From the NCBI RefSeq assembly GCF_937976295.1, contig NZ_CALJRY010000088.1:1-25185 (forward strand): DNA of 25,185 nucleotides, read 5' to 3'. Shown here piece after piece: positions 15,822 to 23,505 of this stretch (within the stretch, counting starts at the first letter, position 1; every line of letters starts with the position of its first letter). This DNA comes from an uncultured Rothia sp. (GTDB taxonomy: Bacteria > Actinomycetota > Actinomycetes > Actinomycetales > Micrococcaceae). A model generated the notes under the pieces. It did not search any database and was not told the origin of the DNA. It worked only from the letters and a program-made list of their open reading frames with translations. A program made the translations under genes and the position numbers.

Positions 15822-15976
15822 AATTTGCACTCTGAACAGGCTAATTTTGCCTCGACAAGCCACAACATGGCATCTGGCGAAAATTCCAGAATTTCTACCG
15901 AATTTCTACAGCGCCACCGGCAAACCCACAATTTCGCTACAGTCGACACACTACAGTCAACAGCTGAACCCAACAC

Positions 15977-17620
15977 CTATTTGCGAGAGCGCAACGCGAA
16001 CTTCTCACGAATAATCGTGAACGTCTGGCGGGTCTCCTCCAGCAGGGCGACCGGCTCCTGCTCGCGCACCACAACCTCATGAGAGGCCGAGGAATCGGTG
16101 GGTTCACCAGCCCGCGCGGTGCCCGGAGCAGCAGTCGAGGGTGCAGCCGAGACGGGCTCAGCGGCACCAAAACCGGCGGAGCTGAAACCGGCGCGGCGTG
16201 CCGCCTCCGCCTCCGAAGGAACCGGGTGCACACCGTCTTCATCCACGACCTCACGCAGCGTGTAATCGTGGGCTTCGCGGCGCGCATACTCACGAGCCAG
16301 CAGGGCACGCAACTCAGAAATTTCCTGGCGAAGATCGTCCACGTCAGCCTTGGTTGCGGGGTACTCCTGCTCCTCCCTGCCACCGATTTTTTCGATAATC
16401 CAGCTGGCGAGCGCACCGGTCGCAACCGCGACCATACCCACGCCGTACAGCATGACGACCACGGCGATAACCCTGCCGATGCCGGTGACCGGGTAGACGT
16501 CGCCGTAACCGACCGTGGCGAGGGTCGTGAACGTCCACCAGTAGGCGGTGGGTAGGTCGCGAATCATCGAGCCCGGCTCGGAAGACTCCACCGAATAGAT
16601 CGCCAGGGCGAACATGATGATGAAGATCGCGGTGTATCCGAAGAGCTTCACCGCCAGCTCCGAGAGCCTCTTGTACTGGCGGTTGGTGGTCAGGTGAATC
16701 ATGGCGAGGAAGCTAACGATACGCCACGCCGGCAGCAGCACAATCGCCAGGTTCATCAGGTTATGGGTGATGAAGTAGAGTCGCCGTGGCGCCAGGTACA
16801 GGCGAATGCAGTAGTCGGCGGCGAATAGGCCCCACAGAATCATCTGAATGATGTTGAGGTACCCGTCGTACGGTTCCTGGATGCGCGTGCTCATGATGGG
16901 CGCGGCGAACGCGAGCAGGTACAGCACGGACGCCACGAACATGGGCGTGGAGGAGCGTTCTTCCCACGCCGCTAGGTTCTTCTCGCCACGGTACTTGCTG
17001 AGCGTGCGGAACAGGCGGGTGCGCGGGGCGCGACGCGGCGGGTCAGTGACGGTGCGGGTGACCGTGCGGATGGTCGTGGTGTGCGTTTCGGGTTCGCCCG
17101 CATCGATTATCTCGGCGGCATCATCAGGGTTGCCCTGGGTGCCTGCTTTCCGAGCGCCCATTTTTGGAGCGCCTGTATTCGGAGCGCCAGCTTTCTGGTC
17201 GCCCTTGCCGCGCGGGTGATGCGTGGTGCGGGTGATGCGGCGTTCCTCGCGGTGCGTGCCGTCCGGCTCGTCGGTGGTGGCGTATTCTTCGACAACTTCT
17301 TCGTAGTCGTCGTCGGGGTCCAGGTCGGTGGAATAGACGGCGTGGGCGCTGTCTAGGCGGGCGCTATCAATCTGCACGGCGTCTACCTGTGCTGCCTCCA
17401 TGCGGGGATCGGTAGACTCTGCCGGACTCGCTTCTGCAGGGTTGGTTGCCTCAGCACTAGTTTTGGCGGTACCAGTTGCTGCAACACCAGTTTTGGTGGC
17501 ACTGGATTCTGCCGATGCCGACTGGGTATAGCCAGCCTTAGCGGCGTTCCCCGCCGACGTATTGGGTGCTGTGCCGTTCTTTACCGTGTTTTCTGCCTGG
17601 TTCTGTTCCGCCTTATCCAT
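15977..17620 (-). CDS. Six-helix voltage-gated-type potassium channel
   Basis: This is an ion channel of the Kv superfamily, a membrane tetramer. The 547-residue product has S1-S6 between about residues 227 and 410, with the K+ selectivity filter TVGYGD at 369-374 after the pore helix AYWWTFTTLA. S2 carries FAADYCIRLYLAP. The S4 region (LPAWRIVSFLAMIHLTTNRQYKR) is poor in regularly spaced arginines, so strong voltage gating is doubtful. The N-terminal 200 residues are Ala/Thr/Glu-rich and probably disordered. After S6 a coiled coil (about 420-455, ATKADVDDLRQEISELRALLAREY) probably supports tetramer assembly, followed by a 90-residue disordered tail. The start at 17620 lies 7 nt after a TATCAT box. 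The gene is divergent from the next lipoprotein. Confidence 0.88.
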   Translation of the reverse strand: MDKAEQNQAENTVKNGTAPNTSAGNAAKAGYTQSASAESSATKTGVAATGTAKTSAEATNPAEASPAESTDPRMEAAQVDAVQIDSARLDSAHAVYSTDLDPDDDYEEVVEEYATTDEPDGTHREERRITRTTHHPRGKGDQKAGAPNTGAPKMGARKAGTQGNPDDAAEIIDAGEPETHTTTIRTVTRTVTDPPRRAPRTRLFRTLSKYRGEKNLAAWEERSSTPMFVASVLYLLAFAAPIMSTRIQEPYDGYLNIIQMILWGLFAADYCIRLYLAPRRLYFITHNLMNLAIVLLPAWRIVSFLAMIHLTTNRQYKRLSELAVKLFGYTAIFIIMFALAIYSVESSEPGSMIRDLPTAYWWTFTTLATVGYGDVYPVTGIGRVIAVVVMLYGVGMVAVATGALASWIIEKIGGREEQEYPATKADVDDLRQEISELRALLAREYARREAHDYTLREVVDEDGVHPVPSEAEAARRAGFSSAGFGAAEPVSAAPSTAAPGTARAGEPTDSSASHEVVVREQEPVALLEETRQTFTIIREKFALRSRK

Positions 17621-17627
17621 AGTGTGA

Positions 17628-17633
17628 ATGATA
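17628..17633 (-). promoter_or_regulatory. -10 box of a probable leaderless channel-gene promoter
   Basis: TATCAT on the minus strand ends exactly 7 nt before the ATG at 17620. The only purine-rich candidate ribosome-binding sequence, GGAG, is 14 nt away, too far to act well. A -35 is not recognised. Confidence 0.45.
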
Positions 17634-17661
17634 CTCCGCGCCGTTGCGTTTGCGTTTCTAT

Positions 17662-17768
17662 TTCTTTGCGCTGTGACCTTGTGCTATGGTCTTTGCATTG
17701 CGCCCTTTGTACGGCGGTCTTTACGCTACGCCGCAGTCTTTGCTCCGTACTACGGTCTTTGCACTGCG
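17662..17768 (+). repeat. Five imperfect GTCTTTGC-NN-TGCG repeats in a divergent promoter region
   Basis: Copies begin at 17662 (TTCTTTGCGCTGTG), 17689 (GTCTTTGCATTGCG), 17717 (GTCTTTACGCTACG), 17736 (GTCTTTGCTCCGTA) and 17755 (GTCTTTGCACTGCG). Start-to-start distances are 27, 28, 19 and 19 nt. They fill the space between the channel gene and the plus-strand lipoprotein promoter. They could be iterated regulator sites or a degenerate tandem duplication. Confidence 0.65.
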
Positions 17769-17778
17769 AGCATTTAAC

Positions 17779-17806
17779 CTGACACAATATGTGGTGTACC
17801 TATCAC
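17779..17806 (+). promoter_or_regulatory. Candidate promoter for the plus-strand lipoprotein
   Basis: CTGACA (17779-17784, one base from TTGACA) and TATCAC (17801-17806) are separated by 16 nt. The predicted leader is about 70 nt. The repeats end 10 nt before the -35. Confidence 0.4.
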
Positions 17807-17882
17807 CTCGGTTGCGCTATCCCGCAGTGTTACTGCCCCGTAGCTGCCCCGTAGCGTTGCCGACCCGCACATGGAGTGCCTC

Positions 17883-18839
17883 ATGCCTTCGCACACCACC
17901 GCTTTCTTCTTCCACCTGCCAAACTTCCGCCGGTCAAGCGTCACCCAGTCGAGCATCCGTCAGTCTACTGTCCGCCAGCTGGGCGTGAGTCTTTGCCTAT
18001 CCGGTGCGCTCGCTGCCGCCCTGGGCGGGTGCGCGACCCTAAATTCTTCCCCGTCTGCTTCTGCGGAGGCTTCGTCTGAGCCGATTGCGGCGAGTCACGC
18101 GACGGCGCCGGTGATTCAGGATTCTGAGGGTTTCCGCCTGTTTACGGGTCGCGGCGCTGTTGAGGAGGCGGTCTTTGAGGGCCCGGCGGCGCCCGCCTCC
18201 TATTCGTATGTGGAGTTTGAGCGTCGCGGTGAGCCGGAGGGCACGATGAAGGTTTCGGTCTCTGACGGTTCGGGTGCCACGGTTGAGGTGGTTGCTGGCG
18301 GTTCGGGTGAGGGTGCGGGCGTGTGGGTTCGTAATACGGTGAGCGCGTCTGCGCCGAGTCCTTCTAGTACCGGTTCTTCTAGTGCCGCTCAGCCTGCCGG
18401 TGCGGTGAGCGTGCCGTATAGTGCGGCGCGTGTGACGGCATCGACGTCGCAGTTGGCTGATGATGCGCAGTGGACGGTGTCGGTTCGTGCGGCGGGTGTT
18501 GATTCTTCCGGCGGGTTTGAGGCGCCTGATGGTGTGCCGTTGACGAGTCAGAGCGCGGAGGTTGGCGAGATTCAGATGCAGGGCAGCCGCGGTTTTGTGC
18601 ACGATATGGTGTCTAGCCCGGGTGGCGGTTCGGTTGCGGTGGAGAATCGTTCGGGTGTGAAGATGACGGTGTATTGTGCGGGTGTGGATCGTAAGGAGCG
18701 TAGTGTGCCTGCGGGTGGGCGTGTGTTTGTGGAGGATTTGGGGGTGCGTGCTTCGGCGGGTTCTCCTCTGTTTTGTGGTGTGGTGACTTCTGATAGTGCT
18801 GCTAGCTGGAATGTTACGGCGCTCGGCGGCCGTGCCTAG
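17883..18839 (+). CDS. Putative lipoprotein of unknown function
   Basis: The 318-residue product has an unusually long N-region (about 33 residues with two Arg patches), a hydrophobic segment LGVSLCLSGALAAAL and the lipobox LGGC, giving lipidation at Cys50. The mature part is Ser/Ala/Gly-rich with an interrupted beta-type pattern. I see no catalytic motif and recognise no family. Two Cys in the last quarter (VYCAGVD and LFCGVV) could form a disulfide outside the cell. The start at 17883 is preferred over an ATG at 17871 because GGAG lies 6 nt before it. The second half of the gene is rich in G and T on the coding strand, with many T-ending codons, unlike the C-ending codons of the oxidoreductase gene nearby. 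No terminator was seen after it. Confidence 0.78.
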   Translation: MPSHTTAFFFHLPNFRRSSVTQSSIRQSTVRQLGVSLCLSGALAAALGGCATLNSSPSASAEASSEPIAASHATAPVIQDSEGFRLFTGRGAVEEAVFEGPAAPASYSYVEFERRGEPEGTMKVSVSDGSGATVEVVAGGSGEGAGVWVRNTVSASAPSPSSTGSSSAAQPAGAVSVPYSAARVTASTSQLADDAQWTVSVRAAGVDSSGGFEAPDGVPLTSQSAEVGEIQMQGSRGFVHDMVSSPGGGSVAVENRSGVKMTVYCAGVDRKERSVPAGGRVFVEDLGVRASAGSPLFCGVVTSDSAASWNVTALGGRA

Positions 18840-18946
18840 GGTTGAGCGTCTCTCCTCTGTAGCACCCTCGCACTTCCGGCGCCCTCCGAACCGTATCTAA
18901 ACAATTACCGCTGACCGCGAGCAGGAATAGCTGTCCCACCTGAGGG

Positions 18947-18952
18947 TATAGT
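18947..18952 (+). promoter_or_regulatory. Possible mrr promoter -10
   Basis: TATAGT differs from TATAAT at one base and gives a leader of about 36 nt. It is followed by the small inverted repeat TTGT-ACTCG-ACAA (18952-18964), which would overlap the start of transcription. No clear -35 is visible. Confidence 0.35.
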
Positions 18953-18994
18953 TGTACTCGACAATACATCCACCAATCAATGGAGATTATCTCG

Positions 18995-19990
18995 ATGACC
19001 AATCAGTCGTCAGCATCCGAGATCGAACCGGTCGTGGTTCCCAAGTTCTACGAGTTTATTCCTGATATCCTGAGTTACCTTTCCGACGGCGTCGAGCGTA
19101 GCAATAAGGAAATCTATACCGCTGTTGCCGCGCGTTCCACACTCTCACCGAAGCAGATGAAGCAACTCATGTCGAACCGTCGACGCCTTGTATACGTGGA
19201 CCGCATTAGCTGGGGTCTCACCTACCTCAAACAGTGGGGAGCCGTTGAATCGCCGGGTCGCGGCCGTCAGAAGATTTCGGACGAAGGCAAGAAGCTTGCT
19301 AATCAGTACCCTCAGGGCCTCCCTTCGGAAATCGTCGCGGAGATTGTTCGCGGCGTTAAGTCGAACTCCTCCACAGCAACCCCGACTCAGCCGGCTAAAA
19401 GCGACACGAAAAACGATGTGCCCAAGGTAACCCCCATCACGTCCGAATCCGCAAACGTAGACGAGAGCACTCCCCAAGAGCTCATTGATGAGAGTATCGC
19501 TCAGCTGGAGTCTGCACTCGTGCACGATATTCTGGAGCGCGTACGTTCCATATCCCCCGGCGCTTTTGAACAGTTGGTGGTGGATATCCTGCTAGCTATG
19601 GGATACGGAGGCGCCGAAGAGCGGGGTATCGTCACCCAGGCATCTCGCGATGGCGGTATCGATGGAGTCATCGATCAGGACGCACTGGGTCTGTCAAAGA
19701 TTTACGTTCAGGCCAAGCGATACGGTGAGAAGAACACCGTAGGCCGACCGGCTATCCAAGAATTTGTCGGTGCGGTACATGCAGAAGGTACGCAAGGCGT
19801 ATTCATCACCTCGAGCTCTTTCACCACCGACGCGCGGGAGTTCGCGAAGAAACTCAGCGGTAGCACCTCAGTGGTTCTGGTAGATGGTGACCAGCTGGCC
19901 CGTCTCATGGTGAAGTACGGTATCGGCGTACAGGTGGAACAGACCTACACCGTCAAGAGGATTGATGAGGACTTCTTCGACGAAGCCTAA
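18995..19990 (+). CDS. mrr: Mrr-type (type IV) restriction endonuclease
   Basis: Mrr enzymes cut DNA carrying foreign methylation, needing no partner methylase. The 331-residue product has an N-terminal winged-helix Mrr_N domain (about residues 15-110), a Ser/Thr/Pro/Lys linker (about 122-165) and a C-terminal PD-(D/E)xK domain (about 180-320). Catalytic elements are visible: RDGGIDGVID (Asp224) and VQAKRY (Gln239-Ala-Lys241), followed by VGRPAIQEFVGA and GVFITSSSFTTDAREFA, all typical of Mrr. The start at 18995 has GGAG 9 nt upstream; the earlier ATG at 18980 has no ribosome-binding site. The gene is monocistronic, with its own terminator and no methylase or helicase neighbour. Confidence 0.92.
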   Translation: MTNQSSASEIEPVVVPKFYEFIPDILSYLSDGVERSNKEIYTAVAARSTLSPKQMKQLMSNRRRLVYVDRISWGLTYLKQWGAVESPGRGRQKISDEGKKLANQYPQGLPSEIVAEIVRGVKSNSSTATPTQPAKSDTKNDVPKVTPITSESANVDESTPQELIDESIAQLESALVHDILERVRSISPGAFEQLVVDILLAMGYGGAEERGIVTQASRDGGIDGVIDQDALGLSKIYVQAKRYGEKNTVGRPAIQEFVGAVHAEGTQGVFITSSSFTTDAREFAKKLSGSTSVVLVDGDQLARLMVKYGIGVQVEQTYTVKRIDEDFFDEA

Positions 19991-20003
19991 ATCGTTACAC
20001 AAG

Positions 20004-20047
20004 CGTGGGGTGGAAAGCATGTAGCTTTCTGCCCCACGTTTTCTTTT
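20004..20047 (+). terminator. Intrinsic terminator of mrr
   Basis: CGTGGGG-N2-GAAAGC (20004-20018) pairs with GCTTTC-N2-CCCCACG around a 5-nt loop, a stem of about 15 bp with a central imperfection, and is followed directly by TTTTCTTTT. It lies 14 nt after the mrr stop. Confidence 0.9.
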
Positions 20048-20198
20048 GGGTTGTTTGCTGGATTGTTACAGCAGTTAGTGGGTAAGCCTAAAAAATTCCA
20101 CATCGGTCTGCGGGCAGGGTAGCTGTCTCCTTCAGGCGCATGCACAAAACCCACGGGATACCAATAAATACACAGGGAAACCACATCACCACCCGGCG

Positions 20199-20204
20199 TA
20201 TAAC
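20199..20204 (+). promoter_or_regulatory. Candidate -10 of the oxidoreductase promoter
   Basis: TATAAC matches the -10 consensus at five of six bases and lies about 125 nt before the gene. No good -35 is visible, which fits a promoter needing an activator, or a GC-rich-genome promoter with a weak -35. Confidence 0.4.
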
Positions 20205-20216
20205 CCGCTCCCCTTA

Positions 20217-20235
20217 TGGTGACAAGTAGTCGCCA
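20217..20235. promoter_or_regulatory. Operator-like palindrome
   Basis: TGGTGAC-N5-GTCGCCA has 7-bp arms with one mismatch. It lies 12 nt after the TATAAC box, over or just past the predicted transcription start, a position typical of repressor sites. The cognate regulator is not in the window. Confidence 0.45.
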
Positions 20236-20236
20236 A

Positions 20237-20254
20237 GCTTAGCCATAGCTAAGC
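20237..20254 (+). other. Perfect inverted repeat in the oxidoreductase leader
   Basis: GCTTAGC-CATA-GCTAAGC is a perfect 7-bp stem with a 4-nt loop, two bases after the operator-like palindrome and 76 nt before the ATG. There is no T-run, so it is either a second protein-binding site or a leader mRNA hairpin. Confidence 0.5.
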
Positions 20255-20330
20255 GGAAAAGACGGTGTTCAAGAGCACATACTGGATTAAGGACAGCATC
20301 CACACCCTTCACCAGTAAGGAAGCTCAATC

Positions 20331-23240
20331 ATGACCACCGTTGTGTCAAACACGTCCGAAGCCCTCAATTCCCCCTACGAGGACACCCTCAAGCGCCTGC
20401 TCTCCGACGCACGCGCAGAAGCCGTCGAATCCAGCGTCTCCGAGCTGGAGCGTCTGGCAATCTCCCACGACGCATCCCACTACCTGCTCGTACCCGCCGG
20501 CCTCATCCGCCCCGACTCCGCCGAAGACGTCGCCAACATCTTCCGCGCCGCAGGCGAACTCGGCCTGCCCCTGACCTTCCGCTCCGGCGGCACCTCCCTC
20601 TCCGGCCAGGCAAGCGGCGACGGCCTGATGGTCGACACCCGCCGCCACTTCAAGAAGATCGAGGTCCTTGAAGACGGCAAGAAGGTGCGTGTGCAGCCCG
20701 GCGCGACCATCATGATGGTCAACAACTACCTGGCACCCTACGGCTACAAGCTCGGCCCCGACCCGGCATCCTGGTCCGCCTGCACCATCGGCGGCGTGGT
20801 CGCGAACAACTCCTCCGGCATGTCTTCGGGCACCAAGTACAACACGTACAACACCCTCGACTCCATGGTGTTCGTGCTGCCCAGCGGCACCATCATTGAT
20901 ACCGCCGAGCCGGACGCCGACCAGAAGCTGCGCTCCCTCGAACCCGAACTTCACGAGGGTCTGCTGCGCCTGCGTAAGCGCGTCACCGAGAACCCGGAGT
21001 CTATGGCGAAGATTCGCCAGCAGTACTCCATGAAGAACACCATGGGTTACGGCCTGAACTCCCTGGTCGACTTTGAAACCCCCGTGGACATTCTGCAGCA
21101 CCTGCTGATTGGTTCAGAAGGTACCCTCGGTTTTGTTGCTTCGGCAACCTACCGCACCCTGCCGATTCTGAAGAACATTTCCACCGGCCTGCTCGTGTTC
21201 GACAACCTCATTGACGCGGCACGCTCCGTACCCGAATTGGTCGCCAACAAGCTCGCAACCGTGGAGCTGATGGACGCCACCAGTATTCGTGTGGCTCAGC
21301 GTACCGGCCAGGCTGCGGAGGCGCTCGCCGCCATCGACGTGAAGGACCACGCCGCCCTGCTGGTTGAGTTCCAGGGCAACTCCGAGCAGGAGCTGAACGA
21401 CCTTGCCGCCGCTGCGGCACCCATGTTTAAGAGCCTGCCGGTGGCTTCGCCGGTGTCGATGACCAGCAAGCTGTCTGAGCGTAACGCGCTGTGGGCGGCA
21501 CGCCGCGGCCTGTACACCACCGTTGCGGGTAACCGCCCCTCCGGCACGAACGCCCTGCTTGAAGACGTGGTCGTGCCCGTTGAGGTTCTGGGTAACACCT
21601 GTAGCGACCTGACCGAGCTGTTCACCTCGCACGGCTATAAGGACTCCGTGATTTTCGGTCACGCGAAGGACGGCAACATCCACTTCATGCTGAACGAGCA
21701 GTTCCGCGACCCGAAGCAGCTGGACCGCTACCGCGACTTCACCGAAGAAATGGTTCAGCTGATTCTCGGTAACGAAGGCTCGCTGAAGGCTGAGCACGGT
21801 ACCGGCCGCATCATGGCGCCGTTTGTGAGCCGCCAGTTCGGTGACGAACTCTTCGACGTGATGCGCCAGATCAAGCGCCTCATTGACCCGAAGGGCTTCA
21901 TGAACCCCGGCGTTCTGCTCGCCGAGCCGGACACCGACTACGTGACCGACCTGAAGGTCGCCGAAACCGTCGAGGAAGAAGTCGACCGCTGCGTGGAGTG
22001 CGGCTACTGCGAGCCGGTCTGCCCCTCCCGCAACCTGACCCTGACCCCGCGTAAGCGTATTGTGCTGCGCCGTGAGATTGCCGCCGCCGAGTTGAACGGC
22101 GACCACGAGCTCGCCGAGCGCCTGCGCAAGGAGTACGAGTACTACGGCATTGAGACCTGCGCCGTGGACGGCATGTGCCAGACCCGCTGCCCCGTGAACA
22201 TTAACACCGGTGACCTGATTCGCCGCCTGCGTTCTGAGAACCAGGACAAGGTCGCCGCCGCCGGCTGGAAGGTTGCCGCGCAGCAGTGGGGCATCATGGA
22301 CAAGGTTGCCGGCAAGGCCCTGACCGTGGCTAAGAACCTGCCGTTCCCCGTGGTGCACGGCACCACCGACATTGCCCGCAAGGTCATGGGCGACGACATG
22401 GTTCCGTCCTACAAGAAGGACCTGCCGGTTGGCGGCCCGGCACGTAAGCCGCACAAGGACGCAACCGCTGAGATCGTGTTCTTCCCCGCCTGCGTGAACT
22501 CCATGTTCGGCGGCGTGGACGGCGACGGCAAGCACGACCCGGTCAACGCAACCCAGGCGTTCATTCGCCTGTGTGAGCGTGCGGGCGTGAAGTACCGCAT
22601 CCCGGACAATATTGGTGAGATGTGCTGTGCTACCCCGTGGAAGTCGAAGGGCTTCACCGACGGCTACTCGATCATGAGCGACCGTGTGCTGAAGTCCCTG
22701 TGGGAGGCTACTGATGGTGGCCGCCTGCCGGTGGTGTGTGACGCTTCGTCCTGTACTGAGGGTCTTGAGGTGATGCGCAAGAAGGTTATTGAGGCTCTTG
22801 AGCACAAGATCGTGAACGGTTTGAAGCCGGGCGAGCCGGACTTCTCGCGTCTGCGCATGTACGACGCGGTGCAGTTCGCCGCAGATAACATGCTAGACAA
22901 GCTGACTGTGTCTGCTCCCCTGCCGTCGATTGCACTGCACCCGACCTGTTCGATGACTCACCTGGGCACTCAACCTGCGTTTGAGAAGATTGCGAACGCG
23001 ATGAGTGACGACGTGTACGTGCCGAAGCACTGGGGTTGCTGTGGTTATGCGGGTGACCGCGGTATGCTGCACCCGGAGCTGACTGCGAGCGCTACGGAGG
23101 CTGAGGCTGCGGAGCTGAGCGAGCAGAAGGAGTTCGCCGCATACATTTCGGCTAACCGTACCTGTGAGCAGGGTATGACGGAGGCGACCGGCCACACCTA
23201 CCAGAACGTGCTGCAGCTGCTGGAACGCACCACCCGCTAA
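20331..23240 (+). CDS. FAD- and Fe-S-containing D-lactate/D-2-hydroxyacid dehydrogenase-type oxidoreductase
   Basis: The 969-residue protein joins two modules. Residues 45-530 are an FAD-linked oxidase: the PCMH-type FAD domain with FRSGGTSLSGQ (about 83-93) and CTIGGVVANNSSGM, then the FAD-oxidase C domain with FGHAKDGNIHFML and KAEHGTGR. Residues 554-620 hold two ferredoxin-like clusters (C554/C557/C560/C564 in CVECGYCEPVC; C610/C616/C620 in the second), and the C-terminal third has two CCG-type domains (GEMCCATPW and WGCCGYAGDRG). This architecture is that of Shewanella Dld-II and E. coli YdiJ, which oxidise D-lactate or D-2-hydroxyglutarate and pass electrons on, probably to quinone at the membrane. 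The exact substrate is not readable here. AAGGAAG lies 7 nt before the ATG. The gene is monocistronic. Confidence 0.92.
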   Translation: MTTVVSNTSEALNSPYEDTLKRLLSDARAEAVESSVSELERLAISHDASHYLLVPAGLIRPDSAEDVANIFRAAGELGLPLTFRSGGTSLSGQASGDGLMVDTRRHFKKIEVLEDGKKVRVQPGATIMMVNNYLAPYGYKLGPDPASWSACTIGGVVANNSSGMSSGTKYNTYNTLDSMVFVLPSGTIIDTAEPDADQKLRSLEPELHEGLLRLRKRVTENPESMAKIRQQYSMKNTMGYGLNSLVDFETPVDILQHLLIGSEGTLGFVASATYRTLPILKNISTGLLVFDNLIDAARSVPELVANKLATVELMDATSIRVAQRTGQAAEALAAIDVKDHAALLVEFQGNSEQELNDLAAAAAPMFKSLPVASPVSMTSKLSERNALWAARRGLYTTVAGNRPSGTNALLEDVVVPVEVLGNTCSDLTELFTSHGYKDSVIFGHAKDGNIHFMLNEQFRDPKQLDRYRDFTEEMVQLILGNEGSLKAEHGTGRIMAPFVSRQFGDELFDVMRQIKRLIDPKGFMNPGVLLAEPDTDYVTDLKVAETVEEEVDRCVECGYCEPVCPSRNLTLTPRKRIVLRREIAAAELNGDHELAERLRKEYEYYGIETCAVDGMCQTRCPVNINTGDLIRRLRSENQDKVAAAGWKVAAQQWGIMDKVAGKALTVAKNLPFPVVHGTTDIARKVMGDDMVPSYKKDLPVGGPARKPHKDATAEIVFFPACVNSMFGGVDGDGKHDPVNATQAFIRLCERAGVKYRIPDNIGEMCCATPWKSKGFTDGYSIMSDRVLKSLWEATDGGRLPVVCDASSCTEGLEVMRKKVIEALEHKIVNGLKPGEPDFSRLRMYDAVQFAADNMLDKLTVSAPLPSIALHPTCSMTHLGTQPAFEKIANAMSDDVYVPKHWGCCGYAGDRGMLHPELTASATEAEAAELSEQKEFAAYISANRTCEQGMTEATGHTYQNVLQLLERTTR

Positions 23241-23265
23241 TAGGCGCTGAGCGCATAAGGTAATA

Positions 23266-23320
23266 AAGAAGGGACCCGGCGGGCTATCTTATGTGATAGT
23301 CCACCGGGTCCCTTCTTACA
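23266..23320 (+). terminator. Very strong terminator after the oxidoreductase
   Basis: A 23-bp stem (23266-23288 with 23295-23317) has only two imperfect pairs and a 6-nt TTATGT loop. It begins 25 nt past the stop codon. The left flank is A-rich and the right side ends CTTCTTACA, so it can also work in the opposite direction. Confidence 0.9.
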
Positions 23321-23417
23321 TATCATGTACCGCACTAATTCACCCATGCATGCCTCGCTATACAAAATACAGGGCAGAAAAAGTTCTCATTTAAAGCATC
23401 GCGCACCTCACATCGGC

Positions 23418-23423
23418 TATACT
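23418..23423 (+). promoter_or_regulatory. Candidate -10 for the AT-rich gene
   Basis: TATACT lies 82 nt before the ATG. No clear -35 is seen at 16-18 nt. The small palindrome GACA-TG-TGTC (23425-23434) sits at the expected transcription start. The rest of the 23321-23505 gap is AT-rich, without other structure. Confidence 0.4.
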
Positions 23424-23505
23424 AGACATGTGTCACAATAAATAAAATACACAATTATTTCAATATAATAATTTTCATCCAATCCACTCACAGAAAGGTA
23501 ACAAA

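Larger units (their letters stand above)
15581..15976. other. Intergenic region between lipoprotein and channel genes
   Basis: These 396 nt hold no supported gene. The lipoprotein-proximal 60 nt are a run of GTGAG/TTGAG-type repeats. Next come a hairpin (15664-15693) and a possible -10 (15718-15723). The channel-proximal half carries a second hairpin (15797-15821) and two short direct repeats, TAGAAATTC twice (15890-15910 area, minus strand) and CTACAGTC twice (15936-15958 area). I see no other structure. Confidence 0.55.
19991..20330. other. Intergenic region mrr to FAD/Fe-S oxidoreductase
   Basis: These 340 nt contain the mrr terminator, then about 140 nt in which I see only the small repeat TGCTG-N8-CAGCA (20058-20075). 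The oxidoreductase control region follows: a TATAAC box, an imperfect operator-like palindrome and a perfect hairpin. A 65-codon minus-strand frame overlapping the terminator has no support as a gene. Confidence 0.6.

Noticed and set aside
15772..16014. 80-codon plus-strand frame before the channel stop
   Set aside because: No ribosome-binding site, overlaps the channel gene antisense and has no recognisable features.
17662..17768. CRISPR array
   Set aside because: Repeats are short (about 14 nt), imperfect and unevenly spaced, and there are no cas genes.
17581..17787. 68-codon minus-strand frame across the GTCTTTGC repeats
   Set aside because: It overlaps the channel-gene start and promoter. 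Its repetitiveness comes from the DNA repeats.
19987..20184. 65-codon minus-strand frame after mrr
   Set aside because: It runs through the mrr terminator, has no supported start and shows no family resemblance.
21114..22805. 563-codon minus-strand frame opposite the FAD/Fe-S oxidoreductase
   Set aside because: Complement of GC-rich codons; the plus-strand protein has all its cofactor motifs.
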